Source of the DNA: Anopheles merus
Lineage: Eukaryota; Arthropoda; Insecta; Diptera; Culicidae
DNA: 64,000 nt
Assembly (NCBI RefSeq): GCF_017562075.2
Contig: NC_054082.1
Location: 40,255,442 to 40,319,441, forward strand
Direction: 5' to 3'
Numbering within the stretch: position 1 is the stretch's first letter; each line of letters opens with the position of its first letter. Made by a program: the position numbers and the translations under genes. Below, one piece after another: positions 24,101 through 35,138 of this stretch. A model generated the notes under the pieces. It was not told the DNA's origin and searched no databases. It was given only the letters and a program-made list of their open reading frames with translations.

Positions 24101-25609
24101 CGGATGAATGCCGGCGAGGCTGGCCTAGGGCTACTGCAGCCTCCAAGTCCCCCACCGGCCAAGGTGCGCATGGAGACGGAAAATGGTATAGTGGTAGAAA
24201 CGACACCGAGCCTAGGGATCAAGGCAGTTCACACGGCTGCACCGAAGGCGATTGCCGCACCGGTCACAAATATCCAGCACCAGAAGCTGGGGGCGCCGGT
24301 TAGTTTTTCACTCGTTTCACGCAAATCAAAGGAGGACGGAGGAGCAGTCAAAACGATGCCTGGGCTGGGAAGCGACGAGGAAGAGGATGGTGACAAGGAG
24401 ACAAAGCAACAGGATATAAAACATCAGGAGACAAATAGCATTGTACAATCAACAGAAGCGGGTGACAATGTAGGGAAGGAATTAACCGCCGACGACGGTC
24501 ACGAGAGGAAGGATATCGCCAAATCTCCGAACGCTTTGAAGCAAGAACTCGAAAACGATTTGTTAGTGGATGGAGCAGATGTGCTAGAGGAAGCTGTAGT
24601 AGCTTCTTCGGCAATCGAACGCCTGGAACGGGAACCGGCGGTAGCGAAGGAAAAGCAGGCAGAACGCAAAAAACGTGCCAACATGTTCCTGAATCTAATC
24701 AAGGCCGTTGGAACGGAAAAGAAGGTCGAGCGGCCTTACCGAGAACCAACCGACAATGGTGCTTCGGACGAAAAGCTTTCTCCAATAGAATCCTCCACAA
24801 AAGAGCTACCGGCCAGTGATGCAGAGGAAGGATCAATCCATTCCGTTCGCTCGACCACCCCATCGCCGAAGCAAACGGCTCCGAAAACACCGACCATAAA
24901 CTCCAATCTACCCACGACGGTGATCGATGACGACGATGACGATGATGTGGTGCTCGTCAGTGAAACACTGCCCAAGCCACGGTCCCGATCCCGTAACCGA
25001 GGCCATTCCGTATCTGATCCAGAACGTTCCAGCAACGGTACCGATCGGCACACGAAGAAGAAAAAATCCAAAAGCCGGCACCGTTCATCGAGGTCTAAGA
25101 AGAAATCGAAAAAGAAATCTCGCTCCCGATCACAATCCCGATCGGGGTCGGAACGATCCAGCTCACGGTACTCGCGGGGCCGGAAAAGTACCCGTAGTAA
25201 AACCCGTCGCGATCGCACGAGATCACGCAGCCACGGTAGCAACGGAAGCAACAGCACCAGTGACGACACTCGTGTCGATCGTGCCAAGCGAACGAAAAAA
25301 TCTAAACGTGCTACCCGTACTCGCTCGATATCACGATTGCGCTCACGGTCCCGTTCGCCTCACAGGCGCTCCTCCCGATCGCGATCACGCTCCAAAAGCA
25401 AACGATCGCGAAAACGGAAAGCATCGGTTGAGAGAAACCAGCAACGGAGGCGTCGTTCGCGCAGCCGGTCCAGGCGGAACAGCGATAGCGATGGGGAATA
25501 TCACGCCCGACACCGGGGCCAGCCAAGGAGGACGGATGCCGGTGTCGGCCGTAGCTACGAGTACGATGAACGGTATCCACCGGCAAGGGCACGATACTGG
25601 GAATGCTAG
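21184..25609 (+). CDS. su(w[a]): Splicing factor suppressor of white-apricot (SFSWAP / su(w[a]))
   Basis: Exons join(21184..21647, 22841..23013, 23082..25609) give 1054 residues. The family regulates alternative splicing in the nucleus; in Drosophila it represses removal of its own first introns. Order of domains: a Gly/Ser-rich N-terminus; the DRY_EERY module from about residue 114 ([54 protein letters not shown]), which spans both introns; SURP module 1 at about 278-334 ([12 protein letters not shown] ... [20 protein letters not shown]); SURP module 2 at about 506-554 ([20 protein letters not shown] ... [14 protein letters not shown]); an acidic Asp run; and an Arg/Ser (RS) domain from about 848 to the C-terminal region. 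Donors are AG|GTTAAT and CAAG|GTAGGA; acceptors are TATGCAG and TTCCACAG. The first donor is weak, which suits regulated retention. An AATAAA follows at 25699. Confidence 0.95.
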
Positions 25610-25698
25610 GATTAACGCGGGGATTGCAGTGACACTGTCCTCTCGAATAGGCAAATGGGTGGAATTGACTCAAAACGATTTAGTGTGTAAGATAAGAA

Positions 25699-25704
25699 AA
25701 TAAA
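25699..25704 (+). terminator. Polyadenylation signal of SFSWAP
   Basis: AATAAA 90 nt after the TAG stop, giving a short 3' UTR. A T-rich stretch with TTTTTTT follows about 40 nt downstream. Confidence 0.75.
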
Positions 25705-28377
25705 GTTGGGCTACCGATGGTCAACGATCAATACAATAATCTTTTTTTATTTCCTAGCTCTCTGAATCCCTAGAATATATTCAAGATAAAACACGTGTTC
25801 GAATATTTTCTCGAGATTTTGAACCCATTGTTAAGGATGTTTGACCGTTTTCCAGTGTTTGATATACTAATCGGTTCTTCGGGTTATTATTTCTAGCCAA
25901 TAAACCGTTGACTTAATTCTAAAATTTTCGGGAACGATCAAAAGATCTTACGAAACGCAAAATTATGGTAATTCATTTTATTTCATTACTATGATTTCTG
26001 AAATGTTTGACAACCCTGTTCGTTGAACGTTGACCAAGTCAAACGGAAAACGTTGTAAAATATAATTTTTTTGTAACAAATCTAAAGAATTTTTAGAAAA
26101 TCATGTTCCGCCCTACCACTTACAGTATTCATTCTCACAGCATTAAGCCGCACATCATTTCCACGGTGGCTGTTCTATCAATAATGTTGCCTGATAAAGA
26201 ATGGATTTGCTGCCTCTCGACCCTTCTTCTGACCACCGGAACGAAGCAACCAGAGAGAGCGATAGTAGTACCAGCGCGCATTCGCGAGACCAATCAGACC
26301 TCCCATTCTACCGACCGACCAACGGACTTTTCTGCGGCCATTGATAACGTTTGGCATCGTGTAATTGTTTCGTAATTGCCATCATTATAATTATAAGCTT
26401 GTGCGATTTTTATGGCATCACCATTAGCAGCCGCATTTCGTAGCTAGTTCAGGAGAAAGAAAGAAAGAGTCAGTGGAAAAACGGCAAACTCATTGCTAGA
26501 TCAGCGCTACACTTTCCTTGACCTTCGATAGCGCTAACGACGCGGAAGATTGTAACTGCAGACTTTGGCTTCTCTTTTTTTTTTGGTGGGGGTTTGGTGT
26601 TTTGTAATAGACTCCGCCGTCATCGTACAGTTGTGAAATTATTCTACCCGTTATAGAATGTAACAAAAAAAGTGAATGATCTTACACCCCAGAAATAGAG
26701 ACGATAAGGCAATCAACGAACCATATGCCCTTTTTTTCGGAGCATTTGTTTCAAGATGCTCCCAACGCGCCCTGCTTAGTCACATGTGTCTGCGGGTCAC
26801 GAGACGTGTTATCACACACCAGTGACAGTGATTTGTGTTAAAGAGCGTCACGGGAGATCACTGAACACCCGTGATCCCTGTTACGTCCGTGCTTGAGCTG
26901 AATTTGTTGTTTCCAGTCCCAATTGGCTGGCTAATTACAACTGCCTTAGGTGTTGTTTCATGATTTCATGATTTTATCTAAATTTTTAATATGATATGAA
27001 CATGTTGAAGATATATACGAAGATCTACAGGGGCATACTAAACAGAAATAATACAATACTTACAGAAAAAAGGCGAAAGTGACTCTACGGCTTAAACACT
27101 TCTGAAAAACTAATTCAAATTCAAGTTTTGATTCACGAACTAATTCAATTTGCAAGCTTTTGAGATGGACGATGCAGTTCTTTGAAGTGATCGTGAATGA
27201 ATGGAGATGCTTGATATCACAATGAATGTGATCTTGCTTTCGGTTCTATTATTCATGTTTAAATAAGAATATACGTAACCAAAACACTGTATCAATATGT
27301 TCAAGGTGTATGTCGTTCATCCGCTCTGGCCGCTGGATGGATGCTTTTTACTTATTGGCTATTATTCCGGTAATCATCGTTGCTATTTCTCCGGTAGTGG
27401 CCGGTAAACCGTTCACAACAGTTGCGATTGTATCCGTTCATAAACGTACTATTGGTATTATTAAATTCGCTCATTTTCATTCATTGAATTTTTGCTTGAT
27501 TCTTCAGAAAAAAAATCTATAAGGCACTACACTAACACTTAAACACCCCAAATACTCGAAGTGTACAACTGTGTCGACTACTGCTCCTCCTTTACACGAT
27601 CTATTATTTGACAACATCACAGGGTGCCACAATCAAGCTTGACGATAAAACAATCGCAAGCCGCACGAAATTGAATCTAGCTTGATCCGGATTTCCTGCA
27701 TATGATATATTTATAGAGTGACACCGAATTTGCATCCCCCTTCATGCATTCACGTGCCGTTTGAGTTTTTTTTTTGCGTCGTTTCGTCGTCCTCGGCTAT
27801 CACTCCAATTGGCTACACTATCTTCCGCACAAACACCGAAACGCATCTTACTGTATTACAGTGTTTAACGAAGATCTAGGTCATAAATTTTAAAGAATTT
27901 CTAGAATATCTTCCCCCATATAGGGGAATTAAAAATAGGAGTAGTAAAAGCGATTGATTGAATTATCATTCCGTCATTACCGCCGTGCCTATTATCTTGC
28001 AAGATACTACCCGATAGGAGCAGATAACGAAACATACAAACAATAAGGATCGAAAACATAAAAAATACCCACCAACCTAGCTACTAATCAGACAATTCAA
28101 ATCCCAATACCCGATTAAGCTTATCATCGCGGTATCACCATCGCCGCCACACCCCGGGCTTGGAAGGGAAGAACGCTGCTGTTGCTGCTGCTGGTTAGAG
28201 GGATCATCTTGCTTGTTTTTTTGTTATTCTTTTGTACCCCCCCTCGTTCGCCACATACGTAGACATCGTGGCCAGACTAAACTTGGGGTTGCAGTAAAGT
28301 GATTGAGATTTCTTTGCCATTAAAATGTCCATGGTGGTGAGTGGAAGCAGCAAGGGTGTGTGTATGTAACATGGGTG
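25705..28377. other. Intergenic DNA between SFSWAP and MIOX
   Basis: No coding sequence is supported. Open frames at 26103-26375 and 27310-27522 lack splice or domain support. The stretch is AT-rich with a polyT run at about 26575 and another at about 27764. Any distal regulatory elements of MIOX probably lie here. Confidence 0.6.
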
Positions 28378-28386
28378 TATATAAAA
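28378..28386 (+). promoter_or_regulatory. TATA box of the MIOX gene
   Basis: TATATAAAA at 28378-28386 sits 221 bp before the MIOX start codon. It predicts transcription starting at about 28408-28416 and a 5' UTR of roughly 195 nt, matching the GTG/AAGTG-rich style of dipteran 5' UTRs seen at 28470-28600. A TATA promoter suits a tissue-restricted metabolic gene. Confidence 0.5.
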
Positions 28387-28606
28387 CGGCGAGATGCCTC
28401 GTGCCAGGATCAAACGGTTGCCTGCTGCCATTCGAATCGGACAACCGACTGCATCAGCTAGTGGCAATAGTAGTTTACAGCTTTTAGGAAGTTTTCTTGT
28501 GCTTTGTGAAGTGAAACAAGGTGTGAAAAAGCGTGCTTGTGTGTTGTGGCGTCGCCTATACGATCATATTGTGTCAAGAAATAATATTTACTACAAATCT
28601 TCCATA

Positions 28607-30414
28607 ATGAGAATCATCATTGAAGAGGTATAAAATAATTTTGTTCGTTGGACGATAAGAGTGCAAATCATTGATAACAGAGCTTAAAATCTGAAGCAAA
28701 CTTTAAATAACGGTCACCTTTCCGGCCCTTTTTGACCCATTCCAGCACCCGAACGTGCTGGATGTCTCGGAGCTGCTACGTCCCGAGCCAAAGTTTGTAG
28801 ACAAGGAAGTGTCCAAGTTCCGGGACTATACGGTCGATGAAACCGATCCGCTGAAGGAGCGTGTCCGGCGCACGTACAAGCTGATGCACACCCATCAAAC
28901 GGTTGACTTTGTCAAAGGTACGATCTCGTCGATTGCCCACCGCGCAGATAATAATACGGTTTACGCGCGACACCCATCCGGATTAAATTATGACCCCCTT
29001 TAGAGGGAGGGGAGAGCCTGGAAGCGTAAACCACGCTCATGATAACGGTTATCGAACTGGAGACAAACAGCGCGCAAATAAAACGACGCAAATAGCGGGG
29101 CTAACCTGCCAAAACAGGGTCAAGAGTCGCGTCCGGACCTTGCCACGCGAATATGCGGGACAAAATCAGGCCAGCTAAGTGGCGACCTTAGGTGCTTACG
29201 ATTTTGCACCACTCCACTCCACAAAAGCAAGGCCCCCGCTGGTGTGATGATTGCGCCTCCGATAAGCGACAATGACTAGATTTGTTTTGATAGTTTTTCG
29301 ATAACGTTCGAATGACGCTACGCCACAAACAAAAACAAACCGGACGCTAACAGTCGTAGTCACCACTGGCCATGTGCGTGACGCGCCTGTCTTTCTCTCT
29401 CTCTCTCTCTTTTGCCACGCGCAAAACCATGTGCAACTGGCCTGCGAGGGAAAGTTTTGCGCGCGCGTAAAACGTGAAGTCGCTCTTGCGTATGAGTACA
29501 ATACCAGTCTCAAGCATGGTTATTTACTAAACAATGCGTTCTAAACAATTCGCCCTTTCTGTAGGTCGCCATGCCGATTGGCTTAAATTCGATCACTTCA
29601 AGGCAACCGTGCGGCAAGCGCTGGAGAGGTTGAACGACCTGGTCGACGAGTCGGATCCGGATCTCGATCTGCCGAATATTGTGCACGCGTTCCAGACGGC
29701 CGAACGGGCCCGTGCCGAGTTTCCCGAGCTAGACTGGTTGCATTTGACCGGGCTGATACACGATCTCGGCAAGGTGATGGCATTCTACGGCGAGCCCCAG
29801 TGGGCGGTGGTGGGCGATACCTTCCCGGTCGGGTGCGAATGGGGTCCAAGCATTGTGTATCGCGAGGACAGCTTCGTCGACAATCCGGATGGAGCAAACC
29901 CGAAGTACAAGTAGGTAAAAGGTGGAAGGAGCCTAGGAATTGTTATCATTGCATAGGCCTAATTGTTTTCATTCCAATCTTCAGCACAAAGAATGGAATG
30001 TACGAACCCAACTGCGGGTTGGAGCAACTGACCATGTCATGGGGCCACGACGAGTATCTGTATCGAGTGCTGAAGCACAACGGTAGTACCCTGCCCGAGC
30101 AGGCACTACACATGATTCGCTATCATTCGTTCTACCCTTGGCATTCCGGTGGCGACTATCATCATCTGACCAACGAGAAGGACGAGCAAACCAAGCAATG
30201 GGTGCTGATGTTCAAGTAAGTTGATAACAGTCAACGCGCTTTGGCGAGACAGAAAGCGAGAGAAAGAGAGAAATGTGTAGTAATGATGTTCGATTTACTT
30301 TCTAGCCGGTATGATCTATACACCAAATCAACTACGCTGCCAGATATTGAGGCATTGTGGCCCTACTACCAAAGCTTGATCGATAAGTACTGTCCTGGAG
30401 AGTTGGAATTTTAG
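28607..30414 (+). CDS. Miox: Inositol oxygenase (MIOX)
   Basis: Exons join(28607..28627, 28746..28917, 29565..29910, 29985..30215, 30306..30414) give 292 residues; human MIOX has 285. This cytosolic non-haem di-iron enzyme cleaves myo-inositol with O2 to D-glucuronate, the first step of inositol catabolism. All six iron ligands of the mammalian enzyme are present with a constant offset of 7: H105 (HAFQTAE), H130 and D131 (IHDLGK), H201 (SWGHDEYLY), H227 (IRYHSFYPWH) and D260 (NRYDLYTK). Other signatures are VDESDPDLDLPN, GEPQWAVVGDTFPVGC and the C-terminal YYQSLIDKYCPGELEF. Exon 1 codes for only seven residues (MRIIIEE). It is read directly into exon 2 (HPNVLDVSELLRPEP) in phase 0, and the other junctions make G65, N180 and N257. 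The gene lies alone between its TATA box and an AATAAA at 30709. Confidence 0.96.
29390..29411. repeat. (CT)n microsatellite in MIOX intron 2
   Basis: A short CT/TCTC run inside the second MIOX intron, followed by TTTTGCC. It is too far (about 150 bp) from the acceptor to be its polypyrimidine tract. Confidence 0.8.
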
Positions 30415-30708
30415 GCTGGAAGTGTTACTAGAGAGAGTTCGAATCAAATTCTATTGGATTGGAACACACTCACAATCATGCCATTTGTATAGGTATAATT
30501 TAGCAACACCGTAACGAGTGGAATACTGTTAAAATCTTATCTATTTACCTCAACAAACACGTGTACCTAAGGTCAAATATGGTAATCTGTTTCCATCATG
30601 CAAGTAAACTGTGATGCATTTAACAATGATTCCGATCTTCGTTTCTAAATCTATGAAATTGTTGTTACTATAGGATAACCAACATAGTAAAGTGCCGAGA
30701 TTTGGAAA

Positions 30709-30714
30709 AATAAA
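30709..30714 (+). terminator. Polyadenylation signal of MIOX
   Basis: AATAAA 295 nt after the MIOX stop codon, followed by a TGACTTTTTTAT stretch. It is the first canonical signal downstream of the gene. Confidence 0.65.
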
Positions 30715-31376
30715 TGACTTTTTTATCTTAACTGCGAAAACCATTCGATTATTAGTTTAAGTTGTTTAGGTAGGTAGCCATTGGTTTGGGTCATAGGCGG
30801 ATGAAATTGGTTATTGTTGTTTGTATAGTTTAAAGAGGTTTTGGATCGAACGGAGTTCTTTCGATCACTTGATTGTAATTAGCTACAGGTATTGTGGTAC
30901 CGATAGTGCGGTACAACTATGTTGAAACTGCAAGTTTGTTCTTAACTAGTTCAACCCAGCTCTGATTTTCATCAACTTTCCGTTTCATCGGTATCATCAA
31001 CGCAAGCAGTTGAATATGCTCTTCCTAGCTGATAAGAGATATCCGACACCTTCCTGATTGCATCTATTATCGTAATTTGAACGTATTTGATCGAAAAATA
31101 TGTTGAAAAGAAAACGAAAGAAAATGAAATGAATACCACTTACGAAAGGAGCTTCGTGGACTTGCGAATTTTGTATGTTGTAGCCACTGTGGTGATACAA
31201 TGCACAAGAAGGAAATTCAAGATATTTTTCAGTATTGCCAATATGCAGACTTCCCAGCAGATCATCAAACTAGTGTGCAAGGTTTCTTTCAAGGTCTGTG
31301 CAGGAACGAGGACAAGTTTTAGCCAAAATCGGTTTGGCCATCTTATTATTTATTGATTAAAATTGAACGTAAAAGC
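30715..31376. other. Non-coding DNA between MIOX and the transposon complex
   Basis: AT-rich with no supported gene. The right end may include the 3' UTR of the adjacent decayed minus-strand LINE, which reads AATCAATAAATAATAAG on that strand at about 31340-31357. Confidence 0.5.
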
Positions 31377-32044
31377 TCATACCACACGAATACTATTTAA
31401 CAATGCGGCGCGCGACATGCCGGGTTGATGATGATCATAAATGACATTAAACTCACAGCACATACGAATAAATGGATCAGAGGATCCAAAGCGAGTGTGG
31501 CGTTCCTCCATGTCGAGTAGCGATCTAGCACGGAGCATACGGGCCATACATGATGAGCATCGAAAAAAGCGCCGGCGAGTCGATCCGATTTTCAAGAAGT
31601 CCCGCGACAAACAGCCTCTGAGCGTTGCATTTCTGTTACTTCAATGTCTCGATGCCAAGCAACGCATAGCACACTCATAGTCCAGTCTAAACGAGCCAGG
31701 GGACAAGCAGCTGAAGGCCACCATACAACCAAAGCGTATTCCAGCACTGGCCGCACCAAAGCGCAGTATAGCGTCTTCATGCAGACCGGGTCAGTGATGT
31801 CTCGAGCTATATGTTATAGTAAGCCGATCAATTGGTTACCCTTACTGACAACGTGCTCTAGTTGGTCGTGGAAGCTCAACTTTTAGTCAAGGAGCATTCC
31901 TAGATCCGTGACACAGCTTTTGCGCTCAATGGTAGATCCATTTGACGCATAGTCATACACTAAGGGGCACTGATTTCTTGCTAATGTAACGACAACACAC
32001 TTCTCGACGCACAATTCATGACCATTCAAAGAGAGCCATGACTG

Positions 32045-32680
32045 CCCATATAACCAAGATACCGAAAACGCCACCAATTTCTTGTACTAAAAATCCAGTT
32101 CCATCAAACAAAGCTAAAAAACTATCAGTTTGGTGGGTTAAGCCACACGGCCACAGAAGCAGCCACCACTTCAATTTTGTTGAAGTCAGATTTTTATGCA
32201 CGTGCAATTTATTTGCTCAACATGTTTCACCTGTGTTAAAAATGTTATTTATTTGTGCAAAGGAAGCAATTAAACGTGTGTGTTTAAGTTGGTTTGTTGT
32301 AAAACAGTCATGTGTAATATGTGTATATGTGTGTTTGTTTACTTGCGAATGAACTCTTCCATTTCGCTGGTCAGTGCATAGTTTACAGACTAATAATATT
32401 GCTGAAGTTGAAGTGCAGTGATGTAAGTGAATGAATTTAATCAACCGAGGAGTTCAAATCCTGTCCAGCACATTGACCTAAGCCAAACCTTGACCAAACT
32501 TTTCCTCAAAGCATTTTTGGAAAAGGTGGGTTAAGGGTGGACAAGATAAATACATCGGATCGGAACTGGCAGCTCCGACTGTTCTAAAATTTGGTGGGTT
32601 AACGACTGAATCGACCACCACAAACCCACGTGGGTTTGAAGTGGTTTTACAGTGGGTTAAGGACGATTTGGTTATTTGGG
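32045..32680 (+). mobile_element. TIR element copy A (CCCA...TGGG family), inserted in the LINE
   Basis: A 636-bp element whose ends are CCCATATAACCAA (left) and, read inward, CCCAAATAACCAA (right), matching at 12 of 13 positions. It splits the LINE reading frame between ...LQATLTAF and WLSLNGHEL and is flanked by TG on both sides, compatible with a 2-bp target duplication. There is no significant ORF, so it is non-autonomous. It includes a stretch resembling a tRNA B box (GAGTTCAAATCC at about 32447) of doubtful meaning. Highly similar copies follow at 32784 and, inverted, at 33591. Confidence 0.8.
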
Positions 32681-32783
32681 TGGAAGGCAGTTAGAGTGGC
32701 TTGAAGGCGGAGTTGATCTGACCGGATAGTCAGGTGGCGGCGAATCGCGAGGCAAAAATATTGCAAACAGTGGACTGATTCTT

Positions 32784-33405
32784 CCCATATAACCAAGATA
32801 CCGAAAACGTCACCAATTTCTTGTACTAAAAATCCAATTCCATCAAAAAAAGCTAATAAACTATCAGTTTGGTGGGTTAAGCCACATGGCCACAGAAGCA
32901 GCCACTTCAATGTTGTTGAAGTCAGGTTTTTAATGCACGGGCAATTTATTTGCTTAACATGTTTTACCTGTGTTAAAATTTTATTTAATTGTGCAAAGGA
33001 CCCAAATAACCAAATCGTCTTTAACCCACTGTAAAACCACTTCAAACCCACGTGTGTGTTTGTTTACTTGCGAATGAATTTTTCCATTTCGCTGGTCAGT
33101 GCATAGTTTATAGACTAATAATATTGCTGAAGTTGAAGAGCAGTGATGTAAGTGAATGAATTTAATCAACCGAGGAGTTATAATCCTGTCCAGCATTTTG
33201 ACCTAAGCCAACCCTTGACCAAACTTTTCCTCAAAGCATTTTTGGAAAAGGTGGGTTAAGGGGGGGCAAGATAAATATATCGGATCGGAACTAGCAGCTC
33301 CGATTGTTCTAAAATTTGGTGGGTTAACGACTGAATCGACCACCACAAACCCACGTGCGTTTGAAGTGGTTTTACAGTGGGTTAAGGACGATTTGGTTAT
33401 TTGGG
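32784..33405 (+). mobile_element. TIR element copy B (CCCA...TGGG family)
   Basis: A second direct copy, 622 bp, with the same ends as copy A and TT on both sides (32782-32783 and 33406-33407), again a 2-bp duplication. It interrupts the same LINE further upstream in the LINE's sense. Compared with copy A, the segment after TTGTGCAAAGGA (33000) is replaced by a 54-bp inverted copy of the element's own right end (33001-33054, complementary to 33352-33405). Confidence 0.8.
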
Positions 33406-33590
33406 TTGCCGTTGCGCCCGTTGTAATTGATGGAGCTAGGATAACCAGAGGATTTCAGACGATTGTTGGCGAAGTTCCATATTACACGAGAATTACCGTG
33501 GTAGTGAAAACTGTACACCCTACGTGCTCCAAGTAGCGGAACCTGTTATAGCGCTGAAGTTTTAATAAACGAACACTTTTTAAGTTCCGT

Positions 33591-34707
33591 CCCAAATAAC
33601 CAAATCGTCCTTAACCCACTCTAAAACCACTTCAAACCCACGTGGGTTTGTGGTGGTCGATTCAGTCGTTAACCCACCAAATTTTAGAACAGTCGGAGCT
33701 GCCAGTTCCGATCCGATGTATTTATCTTGTCCACCCTTAACCCACCTTTTCCAAAAATGCTTTGAGGAAAAGTTTGGTCAAGGTTTGGCTTAGGTCAATG
33801 TGCTGGACAGGATTTGAACTCCTCGGTTGATTAAATTTATTCACTAACATCACTGCACTTCAACTTCAGCAATATTATTAGTCTATAAACTATGCACTGA
33901 CCAGCGAAATGGAAGAGTTCATTCGCAAGTAAACAAACACACATATACACAAATTACAAATGATTGTTTTACAATAAACCAACTTAAACACACACGTTTG
34001 ATTGCTTCCTTTGCACAATTAAATAACATTATAACACAGGTGAAACATGTTGAGCAAATAAATTGCCCGTGCATAAAAATCTGACTTCCCAAGCGCCACA
34101 GATTAAGCTTAAACGACTGAAAAATTGAATATCCATACAAAAAAAATGAAAGCTCCACAGCTTCATTGGTTTGATCTATAGATGGCGTATTAAAACTGAT
34201 TATTATATTGCTATCCTTTTCTTGCAATGTGTTTCGGCAAGTTTCATCTTATCATGACCTATATAGCCTTCTAACTTTCCGAGCAAAAATCTATATAAAT
34301 GGTCGTGTGGTCAAATACGTGGGTATCAACACCAACGAACCATTACTCAAATCTCACTTGTTTCAGTACTGGTGGTTTCCATTGGAGTTTAGTATTTAAA
34401 CAATTGTATCGCCGTTCTAGTTCTAGCGATGCATAACTACAATGTGAAACCATACAACAGTACAGAGGAAATGAGAAAGCTCTCCTCCAAGGGATGAAGC
34501 TCAACTGGTTGGGGTATCCCACCAACAGAGAGCGCCACCAGCTTTTTTGCTATTTTTAGAATGAATGAGTCGTTTGCCGTCTGCTAAACGAAGTCTTTCT
34601 ATATTCCGTTTAGGTAGAGAACTTGAGTCGTTTAGAAGCCGTTTAGTGGTCGTTTAGTGGATTTGTGGCACTTGGGTTCAACAACATTGAAGTGGCTGCT
34701 TCTGTGG
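33591..34707 (-). mobile_element. TIR element copy C, inverted, interrupted and truncated
   Basis: Starts at 33591 with the CCCAAATAACCAAATCG end and runs as the reverse complement of copies A and B to 34087 (...AAAATCTGACTT). It resumes at 34679 (CAACAACATTGAAGTGGCTG) after a 589-bp insertion of a different element flanked by TT. It stops at about 34707, missing the terminal 100 or so bp including the CCCATATAACC end. The breakpoint abuts the inverted second copy of the inserted family, so a rearrangement removed the end. Confidence 0.75.
34088..34676 (+). mobile_element. TIR element D (CCCAAG...CTTGGG family), complete
   Basis: A 589-bp element ending in CCCAAGCGCCACAGA (left) and, read inward, CCCAAGTGCCACAAA (right). 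It is flanked by TT (34086-34087, 34677-34678) and sits inside copy C, so the empty site can be read from copies A and B. It has no ORF of note. The first 430 bp are repeated in inverted orientation at 34707-35138. Confidence 0.8.
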
Positions 34708-35138
34708 GATACCCCAACCAGTTGAGCTTCATTCGCTTGGAGGAGAGCTTTCTCATTTCCTCTGTACTGTTGTATGGTTTCGCATTGAAGTTATGCATCG
34801 CTAGAACTAGAACGGCGATACGATTGTTTAAATACTAAACTCTAACGGAAACCACCAGTACTGAAGCAAGTGAGATTTGAGTTATGGTCGTTGGTGTTGA
34901 TGCCCACGTATCTGACCACACGACCATTCATATAGATTTTTGCTCAGAAAGTTATAAGGCTATATAGGTCATGATAAGATGAAACTTGTCGAAACACATT
35001 GCAAGAAAAGGATAGCAATATAATGATGAGTTGTAATACGCCATCTATTGATCAAACCAATGAAGCTGTGGAGCTTTCATTTTTTTTCTATGGATATTCA
35101 ATTTTCCAGTCGTTTAAGCTTAATCTGTGGCGCTTGGG
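34707..35138 (-). mobile_element. TIR element D', inverted truncated copy
   Basis: The reverse complement of roughly 34088-34518, ending in CTGTGGCGCTTGGG at 35138, with scattered substitutions. The right-hand 160 bp of the full element D are missing. The junction with copy C lies in the shared word GTGGG. With element D it forms a large inverted repeat with a spacer of about 190 bp. Confidence 0.8.

Larger units (their letters stand above)
31377..33590 (-). mobile_element. Decayed APE-type non-LTR retrotransposon (LINE), interrupted twice
   Basis: Three minus-strand blocks (33590-33406, 32783-32681, 32044-31377) read in order as one LINE ORF2. The first contains FANNRLKSSGYPSSI, typical of the linker before reverse transcriptase. 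The second begins KNQSTVCNIFASRF and ends with the frame DQLRLQATLTAF. The third starts WLSLNGHELCVEKCVVVTLA, passes through the shelf motif TLYCALVRPVLEYALVVW and continues to a C-terminus ending near 31377. Frameshifts and stops separate the frames. The catalytic core of reverse transcriptase is absent (internal deletion between the linker and the end of the RT domain), so it is dead. The gaps are filled by two insertions of one short TIR element. Clade is probably Jockey- or CR1-like; I cannot be more precise. Confidence 0.75.

Noticed and set aside
24736..25287. 183-codon minus-strand frame and 258-codon plus frame over the SFSWAP 3' region
   Set aside because: Shadows of the Arg/Ser repeat-encoding sequence of SFSWAP in other frames.
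26800..26880. Short hairpin TCACGGG...CCCGTGA considered as a microRNA precursor
   Set aside because: The stem is only 7 bp, and no known insect microRNA sequence is recognised there.
32447..32462. tRNA-like B-box sequence suggesting a tRNA gene or SINE
   Set aside because: No cloverleaf can be folded around it and an A box would be too far away. The sequence is part of a TIR element with clear 5' and 3' ends, so it is not called as a tRNA or SINE.
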